A DNA stretch of 64,000 bases, from positions 1,488,001 to 1,552,000 of the forward strand of contig OZ253937.1 in NCBI GenBank assembly GCA_965267185.1, in the 5' to 3' direction. This DNA comes from G965267185 sp965267185 (GTDB lineage: Bacteria; Pseudomonadota; Alphaproteobacteria; UBA6615). The stretch's first letter is position 1; every line of letters starts with the position of its first letter. The notes under the pieces were generated by a model. The model did not search any database. It was not told the DNA's origin and saw only the letters and a list, made by a program, of their open reading frames with translations. The translations under genes and the position numbers were made by a program. This document shows, piece by piece, positions 15,555 through 24,009 of the stretch.

Positions 15555-16280
15555 GTGGCTGCTCGTGACGAGACCTACAATTACCCCCGTTTTAAAATGA
15601 GTAACTACGAACTGGGGTATTTCCCGGGGCCCAAGGCCGGTGAGGATGTCGACTACAACTATACGCTGACCGATCTCGATGGTAACGAGGTCAGCCTTGC
15701 CGACTATAAGGGCAAGTGGCTCGTGATCGAGTCCGGCAGCTTGACCTGCCCGATGTACGTCAAGAACGTAAAGCCCTACGCCAAGCTGAAGGAAAAATAT
15801 CCTGATGTTGAATGGCTGGTGGTCTATGTGCGCGAGGCGCATCCGGGCGAGAAAGCCGGCCAGGCGACGACGATCGATGAAAAGATCGCTTACGCCAAGC
15901 GTAACCGCGATGACTACAGTGAAGAGCGTAAGATCGCCGTCGATGATGTGAAAGGAACATGGCACCACAACTGGGGCCTGTTGCCGAACACCGTCTATGT
16001 GATCAACCCGGACGGCAAGGTGATCTACCGCGCCGACTGGTCGTTCGCCCACAATGTCGACCGCGTGCTGTCGAACCGCGACAAAATCGACACCAACGAA
16101 CATATCGCGATTATCGGCGCCGCGCCGTGGATCACCATCCCCGTCACCCTAAAGGGCGGCTGGATCGCGCTTTACGATATTTTGATCATCTTCCCCAAAG
16201 TCTACTACGAGCATTTCAAGCTCGATATCATCACCTGGTGGAACAAGCGCAAGAACAAGTCGGCGGCCGCCGCCGAATAG
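15555..16280 (+). CDS. Deiodinase-like thioredoxin-fold (redoxin) protein
   Basis: A 241-residue protein related to the bacterial iodothyronine deiodinase-like/redoxin group. A beta-alpha-beta thioredoxin core runs from about residue 30, with the catalytic-like segment LVIESGSLTCPMYVKNV near 55-71, a single cysteine and no CxxC. Later parts are WLVVYVREAHPGE and PNTVYVINPDGKVIYRADW. A hydrophobic segment near 195-215 precedes a basic C-terminus (WWNKRKNKS), suggesting membrane association. GTG at 15555 is chosen because AGGAGG precedes it by nine bases; the ATG at 15597 has no site. Function unknown. It is followed by a strong terminator. Confidence 0.75.
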   Translation: MAARDETYNYPRFKMSNYELGYFPGPKAGEDVDYNYTLTDLDGNEVSLADYKGKWLVIESGSLTCPMYVKNVKPYAKLKEKYPDVEWLVVYVREAHPGEKAGQATTIDEKIAYAKRNRDDYSEERKIAVDDVKGTWHHNWGLLPNTVYVINPDGKVIYRADWSFAHNVDRVLSNRDKIDTNEHIAIIGAAPWITIPVTLKGGWIALYDILIIFPKVYYEHFKLDIITWWNKRKNKSAAAAE

Positions 16281-16303
16281 GCGTATAACCGTCGGAAATA
16301 CCG

Positions 16304-16333
16304 AAAGGCCGGATGCGATCATCCGGCCTTTTT
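16304..16333 (+). terminator. Rho-independent terminator after the deiodinase-like gene
   Basis: Stem AAAGGCCGGAT / ATCCGGCCTTT, at least 11 bp, with loop gcgatc and a run of five T, 23 bases past the stop codon. Confidence 0.93.
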
Positions 16334-16634
16334 CCGTTGGCACCGTCGCCCGTGAGGCCCAGGGCCCTGCGCGCACGGCCAAAAAGTAACGCCACCTCCC
16401 CTTGCGCTCGCCCAACGGGGCGATATTATCCCTGCCGTCCATCTCAGCGGTACAAATAAGAAATAAGCGCCCGCAATAAACCGCTTGGATCGGGAATAAC
16501 GACAACGCCAGTTTTCACTGCGTGTGCGCTCCGGCGCGCAAATGGGGGATTTCCAACCAATACCGGTGCGGATTGGCCGTTGCTGCCCGAATCTAAACAA
16601 CAATCAAGAAGACAATAAACCGAGGAGCGGGAAT
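16334..16634. other. Leader/spacer before amtB
   Basis: About 300 bases without a gene. It holds a small hairpin TCGCCC-aacg-GGGCGA at 16408-16423. I looked for a sigma-54 (-24/-12) promoter, expected for nitrogen-controlled amt genes, and found no convincing GG-N10-GC element. No promoter is assigned. Confidence 0.4.
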
Positions 16635-17855
16635 ATGAGTGGTGCTGATACGGCGTGGATTCTAACAGCCACGGCCCTCGTCCTATTTATGACATTGCCC
16701 GGACTGGCATTGTTCTATGCCGGTCTGGTGCGAGCGCAGAACGTTTTGTCTGTGCTGATGAACTGTTTTGCCATCGCCTGCGTGGTGTCGGTCGTATGGC
16801 TGGTGGTCGCCTACAGCATCGCCTTCGGCGATGGCGGTGCGGCCAACCAGTGGTGGGGCGGCCTCGGCAAGTCGTTCTTGGCCAGCGTCGATATCGACAG
16901 CCTGTCCGGCTCGATACCGGAAACCCTATTCTTCATGTTCCAGATGACCTTCGCCATCATTACGCCGGCGCTGATCGTCGGCGCTTACGTGGAGCGCATT
17001 CACTTCTCCTTCGTGATCGTGTTTTCCGTGATTTGGGTGGTGATCGTTTACGCACCCGTCGTTCATTGGGTATGGGGCGGCGGCTTCCTCGCTGACATGG
17101 GCGTAATCGATTTTGCCGGCGGTATTGTCGTCCACGTGACGGCGGGCGTTTCGGCACTCGTTTTGGCGATGATGCTGGGCCGGCGGCGCGGCTTCCCCAA
17201 CGAACTGCAGCCGCCGCACAATCCGGGCATAACCATGATTGGCGCGGCAATGCTGTGGGTCGGCTGGTTCGGCTTTAACGCGGGCTCCGCTCTGGCAGCC
17301 GACGGCGCGGCGGGCATGGCGATGACCGTCACTCACCTCTCGGCCGCCGCGGGCGCAATTGCCTGGTCGGTTATGGAACTCATTCTCTACCGCAAAGCCA
17401 GCCTGATCGGCGCGGTCACCGGTATGGTTGCCGGCCTGGCAACCATTACGCCGGCGTCGGGTTCCGTAGGCCCGATCGGCGGTCTGGTGCTCGGCTTGGC
17501 AGGCGGTGTGATCTGTTTCACGGTTACCCAGATGATCAAGCAGAAATTCAAGATCGACGATTCGCTCGATGTATTTGCCGTCCACGGTGTCGGCGGCGCT
17601 CTCGGCACGCTGCTTGCGGCCTTCTTCGTTAGCACTACCCTTGGCGGCAACGGGTTGGCGGAAGGCATGACCATGGGCGGCCAGTTCATCGCCCAGGTGA
17701 TCGGCATTATCGTCGGCGCTGTCTGGGCCGGCGTGCTCACCTTCATCATCGTGAAGATTGTCGCGCTGGTCGTTCCGTTCCGCGTCAACGAGGAAGACGA
17801 GGTCCAAGGCCTCGATCTTGCGATGCACGGTGAACGTGGCTACCACACGCTTTAA
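16635..17855 (+). CDS. amtB: Ammonium transporter AmtB
   Basis: Inner-membrane ammonium channel, 406 residues with eleven predicted hydrophobic segments. The pore histidines H167 (DFAGGIVVHVTAG) and H317 (DVFAVHGVGGALG), the recruiting D159 and the gate phenylalanine region (MTFAIITPALIVGAYVER, F106) are all present. ATG at 16635 follows AGGAGCGGG. No typical cleavable leader is seen; the first helix starts at about residue 8. The PII gene lies 90 bases downstream in the same direction, so the channel is probably blocked by the PII protein when nitrogen is plentiful. The order amtB then PII is the reverse of the common glnK-amtB. Confidence 0.96.
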   Translation: MSGADTAWILTATALVLFMTLPGLALFYAGLVRAQNVLSVLMNCFAIACVVSVVWLVVAYSIAFGDGGAANQWWGGLGKSFLASVDIDSLSGSIPETLFFMFQMTFAIITPALIVGAYVERIHFSFVIVFSVIWVVIVYAPVVHWVWGGGFLADMGVIDFAGGIVVHVTAGVSALVLAMMLGRRRGFPNELQPPHNPGITMIGAAMLWVGWFGFNAGSALAADGAAGMAMTVTHLSAAAGAIAWSVMELILYRKASLIGAVTGMVAGLATITPASGSVGPIGGLVLGLAGGVICFTVTQMIKQKFKIDDSLDVFAVHGVGGALGTLLAAFFVSTTLGGNGLAEGMTMGGQFIAQVIGIIVGAVWAGVLTFIIVKIVALVVPFRVNEEDEVQGLDLAMHGERGYHTL

Positions 17856-17890
17856 AGTAAGCCGCGCAGACGCGGGATCATATTTGCTAA

Positions 17891-17924
17891 CGCCGGGTTC
17901 GGTCCGAACGGCTCGAACCCGGCG
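17891..17924 (+). promoter_or_regulatory. Intercistronic hairpin with alternative pairing, amtB-PII
   Basis: A perfect 11-bp stem CGCCGGGTTCG / CGAACCCGGCG with a 12-base loop. The left arm can instead pair with a closer CCGAAC (GTTCGG-t-CCGAAC), so two structures exclude each other. There is no T run, so it is more likely an mRNA stability or attenuation element than a full terminator. Confidence 0.5.
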
Positions 17925-17945
17925 GCGATATAAGCGGAGAGCACC

Positions 17946-18284
17946 ATGAAATTTATCGTTGCCATCGTAAAACCGCACAAGCTCGACGATGTCCGAGAAG
18001 CGCTGACCGGAATCGGCGTGGAAGGTTTAACCGTTAGCGAAGTCAAAGGATATGGCCGGCAGAAAGGCCAGACGGAAATCTACCGGGGCGCCGAATACCA
18101 AGTGAATTTCGTGCCGAAGATCAAGATCGAGGTCGCTGTCGACGACGGCGTAGCCGACAATGCGGTCGAAGCAATCCGGCAATCGGCGAATACCGAGAAA
18201 ATCGGCGACGGCAAGATTTTTGTCTTCGATCTGCAGCAAGCGGTACGGATCCGCACCGGCGAGACCGGCGGGGCAGCGCTCTAG
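17946..18284 (+). CDS. glnK: PII nitrogen regulatory protein (GlnK/GlnB family)
   Basis: Trimeric signalling protein that senses 2-oxoglutarate and ATP/ADP and, beside an amt gene, normally gates AmtB. It is 112 residues. The T-loop carries the uridylylation site Y51 (RGAEYQVNFVPK), preceded by GYGRQKGQTEIYRG. The C-terminal GDGKIFVFDLQQAVRIRTGETG is the usual nucleotide-binding end. ATG start behind GCGGAGAG. The name glnK is given for its partner gene; glnB cannot be excluded by sequence alone. Confidence 0.95.
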   Translation: MKFIVAIVKPHKLDDVREALTGIGVEGLTVSEVKGYGRQKGQTEIYRGAEYQVNFVPKIKIEVAVDDGVADNAVEAIRQSANTEKIGDGKIFVFDLQQAVRIRTGETGGAAL

Positions 18285-18297
18285 AGAACCGCGCCGT

Positions 18298-19197
18298 TCA
18301 GCCGGGTTCACCAAGGCCGGCCCGGGCTTCAATTTCCTTAATCGCGGCGGTCAAGTTTTCCGCGCCATAGCCGCTGGCAACGGCCGCAGCGTAGAGGTCG
18401 CGGACGGCATCGGCGACCGCCGTCGGCACCTCGGCGCGGACAGCCGCTTCGCAGATGAGTCCCATGTCCTTGTCCATGAGCTCTGTCGCAAAAGCGGGTG
18501 AAAAGTCCCGCGCTTTTAGGGGCGGCAAGCTGTATTTAACCAACGGCGAGGCGACGACGCTCTCGCCGATTACGTCGAGCATCACATTCCAATCGAGGCC
18601 GCCCTTGCGGCCCAGGGCCAGTGCCTCGGCGAGCGCGGCAACCGTCGAAGCGGCGAGCAAGTTCAGCACAAGCTTCATGTAGCGCCCCTGCTCTTCTCCG
18701 CCGACATGGAAATAAACGGCGGCCATTGCTTCTAACAGGGGTTGGTACCGCCGGTAGGCCGCCTCCGGCCCCGACACCATCACCGTCAGGTTGCCGGCCT
18801 CGGCCAATATGGTGCTGCCCGACACAGGCGCGCGCAAAAAATCAATTCCGGCCTCATCGGCGGCCCCAGCGACTTCTGCCGATACTTCCGGCGACACCGT
18901 GCTCATATCGACATAAATCGATCCCGGCTGCATAGCCGATAGAACCCCGCTATCGCCGAGCGCAACCGCCCGGAGCGCATCGTCGTTGGGGATCATCGAC
19001 ACGACAAACTCAGCGTCTCCCGCCACATCGTGATTAGACGCTCCAGCCCGCGCCCCGGCAGCAACCGGTGCAGACATGTTGTCGGCCACAGGGTCGAATA
19101 CCGCAACGTTGGCGCCGGCGGCGATAAGACACCGGCTCATCGGCGAGCCCATATTGCCGGTGCCGAGCCATCCGATCTTCGTTCCTTCAAGGCTCAT
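18298..19197 (-). CDS. NAD(P)-dependent 3-hydroxyisobutyrate dehydrogenase-family oxidoreductase
   Basis: Beta-hydroxyacid dehydrogenase, 299 residues. The Rossmann motif GWLGTGNMGSPM is at 9-20. The substrate-binding signature reads LRAPVSGSTILAEAGNLTVMVSG near 115-137 and the catalytic lysine segment YMKLVLNLL follows. ATG at 19197 is chosen because GGGAGGA precedes it. The substrate could be 3-hydroxyisobutyrate, tartronate semialdehyde or another short beta-hydroxyacid; context does not decide. It is convergent with the PII gene 13 bases away. Confidence 0.9.
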   Translation of the reverse strand: MSLEGTKIGWLGTGNMGSPMSRCLIAAGANVAVFDPVADNMSAPVAAGARAGASNHDVAGDAEFVVSMIPNDDALRAVALGDSGVLSAMQPGSIYVDMSTVSPEVSAEVAGAADEAGIDFLRAPVSGSTILAEAGNLTVMVSGPEAAYRRYQPLLEAMAAVYFHVGGEEQGRYMKLVLNLLAASTVAALAEALALGRKGGLDWNVMLDVIGESVVASPLVKYSLPPLKARDFSPAFATELMDKDMGLICEAAVRAEVPTAVADAVRDLYAAAVASGYGAENLTAAIKEIEARAGLGEPG

Positions 19198-19325
19198 TAT
19201 TGTGTTCCTCCCCCATCCCAAATTTGCTGGCTTCGTTGCTGCGCAACCTGCCAATTTTTATCGCGCCAGACTATCATGGCGCCAAGAGCGCGCCCACTGC
19301 GGGCGAAAATGAAAGACTGGTTCAG

Positions 19326-19748
19326 ATGAGCCGAACCGCTGCAATTTTCATTTTTTTCGCTGGTCTGAACGGCCTACTCGCGGTGCTCGCCGGCGCCTGG
19401 GCGACGCACGGCTTCGGCATCCCGATTGTCGACGGCGGCGACGCGCTGGCTGAAACGGGCAGCCGCTTCCAGATGTGGCACGCACTGGCGTTTCTCGGGA
19501 TCGCGGCAGCACATGAATACACACCGCGGGCGCGAAGTATCGTCGCAAGTCTGCTTGGCGTTCGGGCGCTACTGCGCCTCGCCGGCCTTGCGCTCCTTAT
19601 CGGCATCGCCGGATTCAGCGGCGGGCTCTATGCCTCGGCCAGCGGCACCCTTCTGGTGGGCATAGCTCCTATTGGCGGTACGGCGCTAATGATCGGCTGG
19701 CTGCTTCTAGCACTAGCCGGCCTGGGTGCGCTGCTCTCGCGCCGCTAG
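19326..19748 (+). CDS. DUF423 family membrane protein
   Basis: A small inner-membrane protein of 140 residues with four hydrophobic segments (about 5-25, 50-65, 78-105, 115-135). Hallmarks of DUF423 are visible: GAWATHGF near 21-28, SRFQMWHALAFL near 46-57, GFSGGLYASA and a final IAPIGGTALMIGWLLLALAG. Function unknown; homologues are widespread as single genes. The start has only a weak site. The stop codon overlaps that of the convergent nitroreductase gene. Confidence 0.88.
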   Translation: MSRTAAIFIFFAGLNGLLAVLAGAWATHGFGIPIVDGGDALAETGSRFQMWHALAFLGIAAAHEYTPRARSIVASLLGVRALLRLAGLALLIGIAGFSGGLYASASGTLLVGIAPIGGTALMIGWLLLALAGLGALLSRR

Positions 19749-20398
19749 ATCACTTCGCAGGCCTCGTCGAAATCGAAGCGATAGAGACGCGGCCCCAAAA
19801 TTCCCGAAACATCGCCATAGCCGATATTGCACAGGAAATTCGACCGGTAGGACGTCCCCTTGAAGAATTCCTCATCGGCAGCCTTCTTATCGAAACCGCC
19901 CATGGCGCCCGCGTCGAGACCGACAGCGCGCACCGCCATGATGAAATAGGCACCCTGGAGGCTCCCGTTCATATAAGCAAAATCCTGCGCCACCGCGTCA
20001 TCGGCTTCAAAGCGGTCCTTCATCTCCGGGCGCATCGGATACAATTTTGAAAAATGCTCGTAGAACTTCACGTCATAGGCAATCAGCGCGGTGACCGGCG
20101 CCAGCATGGTCTTCTCGACGTTGCGCGGCCCCAAAGTCGGCTTCAAACGTTCCTTCGCTTCCTTTGAGCGCAAAAACAAAATCCGCGCCGGCAGGCAATT
20201 GCCGCTTGTCGAGCCGAACTTGGTCAGATTCCAGATCTCGCGCAATTGCTCGTCGCTCACCGGCTTGTCCTGCCACCAATTGTGGTTGCGCGCCTCGCGA
20301 AACATCAGGTCGAGCGAATTTTCGTCGAGCCGCTCAATCCGTTGGCGGTAATCTTCGATCCGGGCGCGCGCTTGCGCGAGAGCTTCTTCTTCGGACAT
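19745..20398 (-). CDS. Nitroreductase-family protein, malonic semialdehyde reductase RutE-like
   Basis: FMN-dependent NAD(P)H oxidoreductase, 217 residues. It has the RutE/HadB-type segments LDLMFREARNHNWWQDKPVSD near 28-48, KFGSTSGNCLPARILFLRS near 60-78, and GLDAGAMGGFD near 160. In pyrimidine degradation RutE reduces malonic semialdehyde to 3-hydroxypropionate. No other rut genes are present, so a role in another reductive step is equally possible. It ends in a CTAG that contains both its own stop and that of the DUF423 gene. Confidence 0.85.
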   Translation of the reverse strand: MSEEEALAQARARIEDYRQRIERLDENSLDLMFREARNHNWWQDKPVSDEQLREIWNLTKFGSTSGNCLPARILFLRSKEAKERLKPTLGPRNVEKTMLAPVTALIAYDVKFYEHFSKLYPMRPEMKDRFEADDAVAQDFAYMNGSLQGAYFIMAVRAVGLDAGAMGGFDKKAADEEFFKGTSYRSNFLCNIGYGDVSGILGPRLYRFDFDEACEVI

Positions 20399-20573
20399 AG
20401 GTTTCCTTAACTATTCGGGCTATCGGGCGCGCAAGACCAATTTTGGCGATGCTTGGCCCTAAATGTCGCGCCGCCCGGCAAAAGTCAAACGCCCGCCGCC
20501 AGTGGGCCGCACCCGGCTGGAATGATCGGCCCGAATGCTCTATTGAGGCGCGGTCAAATCTGGAGCGACTTTC

Positions 20574-21797
20574 ATGACCGATCGTAACGGCGCCCTATCC
20601 GGCATTACCGTCCTCGACCTCACCCGGGTCTTGGCAGGCCCCTACTGCACCCAGTTGCTCGGCGACCTGGGCGCCGACGTGATCAAGATCGAGCGGCCCG
20701 GCAGCGGCGACGACACAAGAAAGTTCGCCCCACCCTTCGTTACCGACGACGCCGGCAACGAAACCACGGAGAGCGCCTATTTCATGAGCGCCAACCGCAA
20801 CAAGCGCTCGGTCGAAGTCGATCTCACCAGCGAGGCCGGCCAAGACATCGTACGGCGGCTCGCCCTGCAGGCCGACGTACTGGTGGAAAACTTCAAGACC
20901 GGCAATCTGGCCAAGTACGGCCTCGGCTATGACGATCTAAAAGCTGCCAATCCGAAGCTGGTCTACTGCTCGATCACCGGGTTCGGGCAAACCGGGCCCT
21001 ACGCCCAGCGGCCGGGTTACGATTTCCTGATCCAGGGTATGGGCGGCATCATGTCGATCACCGGCGAACCCGAGCGCGAACCGCAGAAGGTCGGAGTGCC
21101 GATCGCCGATATCATGTCGGGTATGTTCGCCGCAGTGGCCGTGAACGGCGCACTACGCCATGCAGCCGTAACGGGACAGGGCCAGTACATCGATATCGGC
21201 ATGCTCGATACTCAGGTCGCCTGGCTGGTCAATCAAGGCATGAACTTCCTCCACTCCGGCGAAGCGGAGCGGCTCGGCAACGCCCATCCCAATATCGTTC
21301 CTTACCAGGTGTTCAAGAGCGCCGACGGCCATATCGTGCTGGCGATCGGCAACGACAGCCAATTCCGCACCTTCTGCGACTTCGCCGGGGCTCCGGAACT
21401 GCCCGACGACCCGATGTTCGCCACCAACGATGCGCGAGTGAAAAACCGCGCTGCGACGGTGGCGAAAATCCAGGCGATCATCGAACAGCATCCGTCGCAA
21501 TACTGGCTCGAAGAATTGGAAAAGATGAAGATCGGCTGCGGGCCCATCAACACGCTCGATCAGGTGTTCGCCGACCCGCATGTGCAAGCGCGCGAGATGG
21601 TGGTCGAGGTGCCCCATCCGCAAATAGAGGGTGGCGCCAAGCTGATCGCGAGTCCTTTGCGCTTGTCGGAAACACCGGTCGAGTATCGCCACCACCCGCC
21701 CCTGCTCGGCGAGCATACGCGCGAAGTGCTCGCGGAGAAGCTGGGGCTGGACGATACAGCGCTGGACGACCTGAAAGCCTCGGGTGCGATCGGCTAA
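20574..21797 (+). CDS. CaiB/BaiF CoA-transferase family protein
   Basis: Class III CoA-transferase moving CoA between carboxylic acids, 407 residues. N-terminal LDLTRVLAGPYCTQLLGDLGADVIKIE motif region at 14-40, the NRNKRSVEVDL stretch at 75-84, and the catalytic aspartate D179 in VGVPIADIMSGMFA. The C-terminal part has the GCGPINTLDQVFADPHVQAR stretch near 322-341. Likely activates an organic acid (for example succinyl-CoA-dependent) for further breakdown; the acid is not identifiable. It starts a plus-strand run with the DUF551, Rieske and later genes. Confidence 0.94.
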   Translation: MTDRNGALSGITVLDLTRVLAGPYCTQLLGDLGADVIKIERPGSGDDTRKFAPPFVTDDAGNETTESAYFMSANRNKRSVEVDLTSEAGQDIVRRLALQADVLVENFKTGNLAKYGLGYDDLKAANPKLVYCSITGFGQTGPYAQRPGYDFLIQGMGGIMSITGEPEREPQKVGVPIADIMSGMFAAVAVNGALRHAAVTGQGQYIDIGMLDTQVAWLVNQGMNFLHSGEAERLGNAHPNIVPYQVFKSADGHIVLAIGNDSQFRTFCDFAGAPELPDDPMFATNDARVKNRAATVAKIQAIIEQHPSQYWLEELEKMKIGCGPINTLDQVFADPHVQAREMVVEVPHPQIEGGAKLIASPLRLSETPVEYRHHPPLLGEHTREVLAEKLGLDDTALDDLKASGAIG

Positions 21798-21817
21798 AAC
21801 CCAAAAAGGAATGACCA

Positions 21818-22018
21818 ATGGAAGTCGAATGGATCAAAGCCACCGATAAGATGCCGGACGATGGAACAAACGTCCTGGTGACGACCGAATATGCCGGCAA
21901 GCGCTACGTGACCGCGGCTCACCGCCACGGCCCGTTCTGGCTCGGCTCGGAATCTCACGAGGTCCTGTTGGGCGAAGTCGTCGCCTGGACTCAACTGCCC
22001 GAACCGTCGTCGCTTTAG
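21818..22018 (+). CDS. DUF551-like small protein
   Basis: A 66-residue protein matching the DUF551 pattern: an early W-I-x6-MPDDG stretch, NVLVTTEYAGK, then a final VVAWTQLPEPSS corresponding to the W-x-LPEPP end of the family. It starts 20 bases after the CoA-transferase stop behind AAGGA, so it is translated from the same mRNA. Function unknown; homologues are often found in phages but also stand alone. Confidence 0.75.
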   Translation: MEVEWIKATDKMPDDGTNVLVTTEYAGKRYVTAAHRHGPFWLGSESHEVLLGEVVAWTQLPEPSSL

Positions 22019-22052
22019 GCGCACAAACAGACAGGTCCGAAGTGGGTTCTCG

Positions 22053-22391
22053 ATGGCACAAGTAAAACTCTGCGACCTCGACGATATCAGCGAACTGGAA
22101 GCAAAAGGGTTTGTCGGCCGGGTCGATGGCAAGCAACGCAACATCTTCGCCGTGCGGAAGGCCGACACCTACTACGTCTATGTGAACCAGTGCCCCCACG
22201 CAGGCGCGCTGATTGACCATATTCAGGGTAAATTTTTTAACGGCGACGGCTCACTCCTGCGTTGTGGCATGCACGGAGCGCTGTTTCAGGTTGAAGACGG
22301 CAAATGCGTCGACGGGCCCTGCTCCGGCGATAGCCTGACCCAGGTGCCGTCGGAGGCCAAACCGGACGGGCTCTACATCGAAGAGACCTAG
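22053..22391 (+). CDS. Rieske (2Fe-2S) domain protein
   Basis: A 112-residue Rieske ferredoxin-like protein. Cluster ligands are C47-P-H49 and C71-x2-H74 (NQCPHAG and RCGMHGALF), each in its usual box. It has no membrane anchor and no oxygenase catalytic domain, so it should be a soluble electron carrier like those that serve ring-hydroxylating oxygenases. No oxygenase lies next to it. It follows DUF551 by 34 bases, probably in one operon with the CoA-transferase. Confidence 0.92.
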   Translation: MAQVKLCDLDDISELEAKGFVGRVDGKQRNIFAVRKADTYYVYVNQCPHAGALIDHIQGKFFNGDGSLLRCGMHGALFQVEDGKCVDGPCSGDSLTQVPSEAKPDGLYIEET

Positions 22392-22523
22392 CGACCGGCG
22401 GTCCAGAACCGGTTTTTGTCGATTTTTCTTGATGGATCAGACCTCGGCACTTGAAACGCCGTGGGGTCGATGCGTACTATGGGCGCAAGAATTTCCAAAT
22501 TTTTAAATCACAGGGAAGACGCC

Positions 22524-23282
22524 ATGAAATTCTGTCTCTACTCGGATATTCACGCGCAATTACCGCAGCTCGAGGCGATACAAGCGGCTATCGACACCGA
22601 GAATGCGGACAAGGAAGTCGTCATTGGCGACCTGCTGATGCTCGGGCCGCAGCCTTCGGAAGTGGTCGACAATATCCGCTCCCGCCCCAACACCGATGTG
22701 GTCGTCGGCAACCTTGATCTATGGGTCACCAACAAGCGCTGGGAGACCCACGAGCCACGCAGCCCGCATCAGGCGTGGATGTTCAACATGGCCAAGCAGA
22801 CCCGCGAAATGCTGTCTGAAGAGCAGCTCCACTGGCTTGCCAACCTGCCTTTCTCGATCACCTATTCGCCGGAGCAAGGCCACGACTTCTTCATCTTCCA
22901 CGGAACGCCCTACGACATCGGCGACGACGATGCGCTGCCGCGGCGGCTGACCGACGACGAGGTCAAAGACAAGATCAAGGGCGTCACCGCCGAGATTATG
23001 GCCCACGGCCATATTCACGGGCCCTTTATCCGCGAGGTGGGCGATCAGACGATTGTTTGTGTCGCCGCCGTCGGCATGCAATGGGACGGCGATCCGCGGC
23101 CATCTTACGGCGTGGTCGAGTATCTCGGCGGCGGCAAGTGGCACTCGGAGATCAAACATATCGAGTTCGACTGCGAGGAACAGGCAACGCTGAACGAAAA
23201 TTGCTGGATCGAGCATGGCGACCGCATCGCCGGCATGATCCGTACCGGGTATTTCTGGAACCCGGATCATATGCCCCATTGA
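22524..23282 (+). CDS. Metallophosphoesterase family protein
   Basis: Calcineurin-like phosphoesterase, 252 residues. The metal motifs are D8-x-H10 (YSDIHAQL), VIGDLLMLGP, VVVGNLDLW (where the usual GNHD/E has Leu in place of His), FIFHGTPYD and MAHGHIHGPF. The missing histidine of the GNH motif is typical of the YfcE/MJ0936-like branch with GNxD, so activity on nucleotides or phosphodiesters remains possible. ATG at 22524 behind AGGGAAG. The methyltransferase gene overlaps its stop codon. Confidence 0.9.
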   Translation: MKFCLYSDIHAQLPQLEAIQAAIDTENADKEVVIGDLLMLGPQPSEVVDNIRSRPNTDVVVGNLDLWVTNKRWETHEPRSPHQAWMFNMAKQTREMLSEEQLHWLANLPFSITYSPEQGHDFFIFHGTPYDIGDDDALPRRLTDDEVKDKIKGVTAEIMAHGHIHGPFIREVGDQTIVCVAAVGMQWDGDPRPSYGVVEYLGGGKWHSEIKHIEFDCEEQATLNENCWIEHGDRIAGMIRTGYFWNPDHMPH

Positions 23283-24007
23283 CGTCGACTGAGCCGGCAC
23301 ACATCAAACGGCTGATCCGCCGCCGCTATGCTCAATTGGCGGCGGCGGATGCTTTTCATCCCGATCCACGAACCAAAGCGCTCGCCGCCGGCTGTCCTGC
23401 CGAGTGGTACGACGCTTTGCCGGTGCGCGCGGCCCAAACCTTTTCCGGTTGCGGCTGGCCGGCCGGCGACCTCGATTTAACCGGGATCGAAACCGTCATC
23501 GACTTGGGCTGCGGCGGCGGGCTCGATACGCGATTCCTCACCGAACACCTCGCCGCCGGCGCCCAAATCGTTTCCCTCGATCTAACGCCCGAAGTGCTGA
23601 TCCGCGCGCGCGAGACCCTTGCCGGTGTTGCCGATGTGGAGATCCAACTGCTCGCCGCCGATCTGGAACAGTTGCCACTGGCTAACGGCTGCGCCGACGC
23701 GGTGGTTGCCAACGCCTCGCTCAATCTGGCGACCGATAAGCAAGCGGCATTTGCCGAGATCGCCCGCGTGCTACGTCCCGGCGGGCACCTGGTTGCCGCC
23801 GATCTCGTGCGCGAAGGCCCGTTACCGGCCGAAATTCTCGCCAACCCCATGGCGATGGCGGCCTCGCTTGGCGGCGTGATGGAAGAACCGGATTTAGCGG
23901 CGGCTATCGACGCCGCCGGGCTGACCGATATCGCGATTACCAGTCACCGGCCCTTCGGTCCAGTCATCGCCGTGAATATCTCGGCAAATAAGCCTATAGC
24001 CGGCTAG
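23279..24007 (+). CDS. Class I SAM-dependent methyltransferase
   Basis: Methyltransferase of about 242 residues related to arsenite methyltransferase/UbiE-type enzymes. SAM motif I is TVIDLGCGGGLDTRF, motif II is QIVSLDLTPEVLIRA, and motif III is LRPGGHLVAADLV. An N-terminal helix with RLIRRRYAQLAA precedes the fold. The start is proposed as TTG at 23279, overlapping the phosphoesterase stop (TTGA), since no ATG or GTG lies nearby in frame; earlier ATGs would overlap the upstream gene by 200 bases. A cysteine in CPAEWYDAL is placed as in arsenite methyltransferases, but no ars genes are nearby. Confidence 0.8.
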   Translation: MTSTEPAHIKRLIRRRYAQLAAADAFHPDPRTKALAAGCPAEWYDALPVRAAQTFSGCGWPAGDLDLTGIETVIDLGCGGGLDTRFLTEHLAAGAQIVSLDLTPEVLIRARETLAGVADVEIQLLAADLEQLPLANGCADAVVANASLNLATDKQAAFAEIARVLRPGGHLVAADLVREGPLPAEILANPMAMAASLGGVMEEPDLAAAIDAAGLTDIAITSHRPFGPVIAVNISANKPIAG

Positions 24008-24009
24008 AC

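Noticed and set aside
16334..16634. Sigma-54 promoter for amtB
   Set aside because: TTGGCAC-like sequence near 16337 lacks the GC at the proper 10-base spacing.
23057..23278. Upstream ATG starts (23057, 23081) for the methyltransferase
   Set aside because: They would overlap the phosphoesterase gene by about 200 bases and add residues with no homology to the fold.
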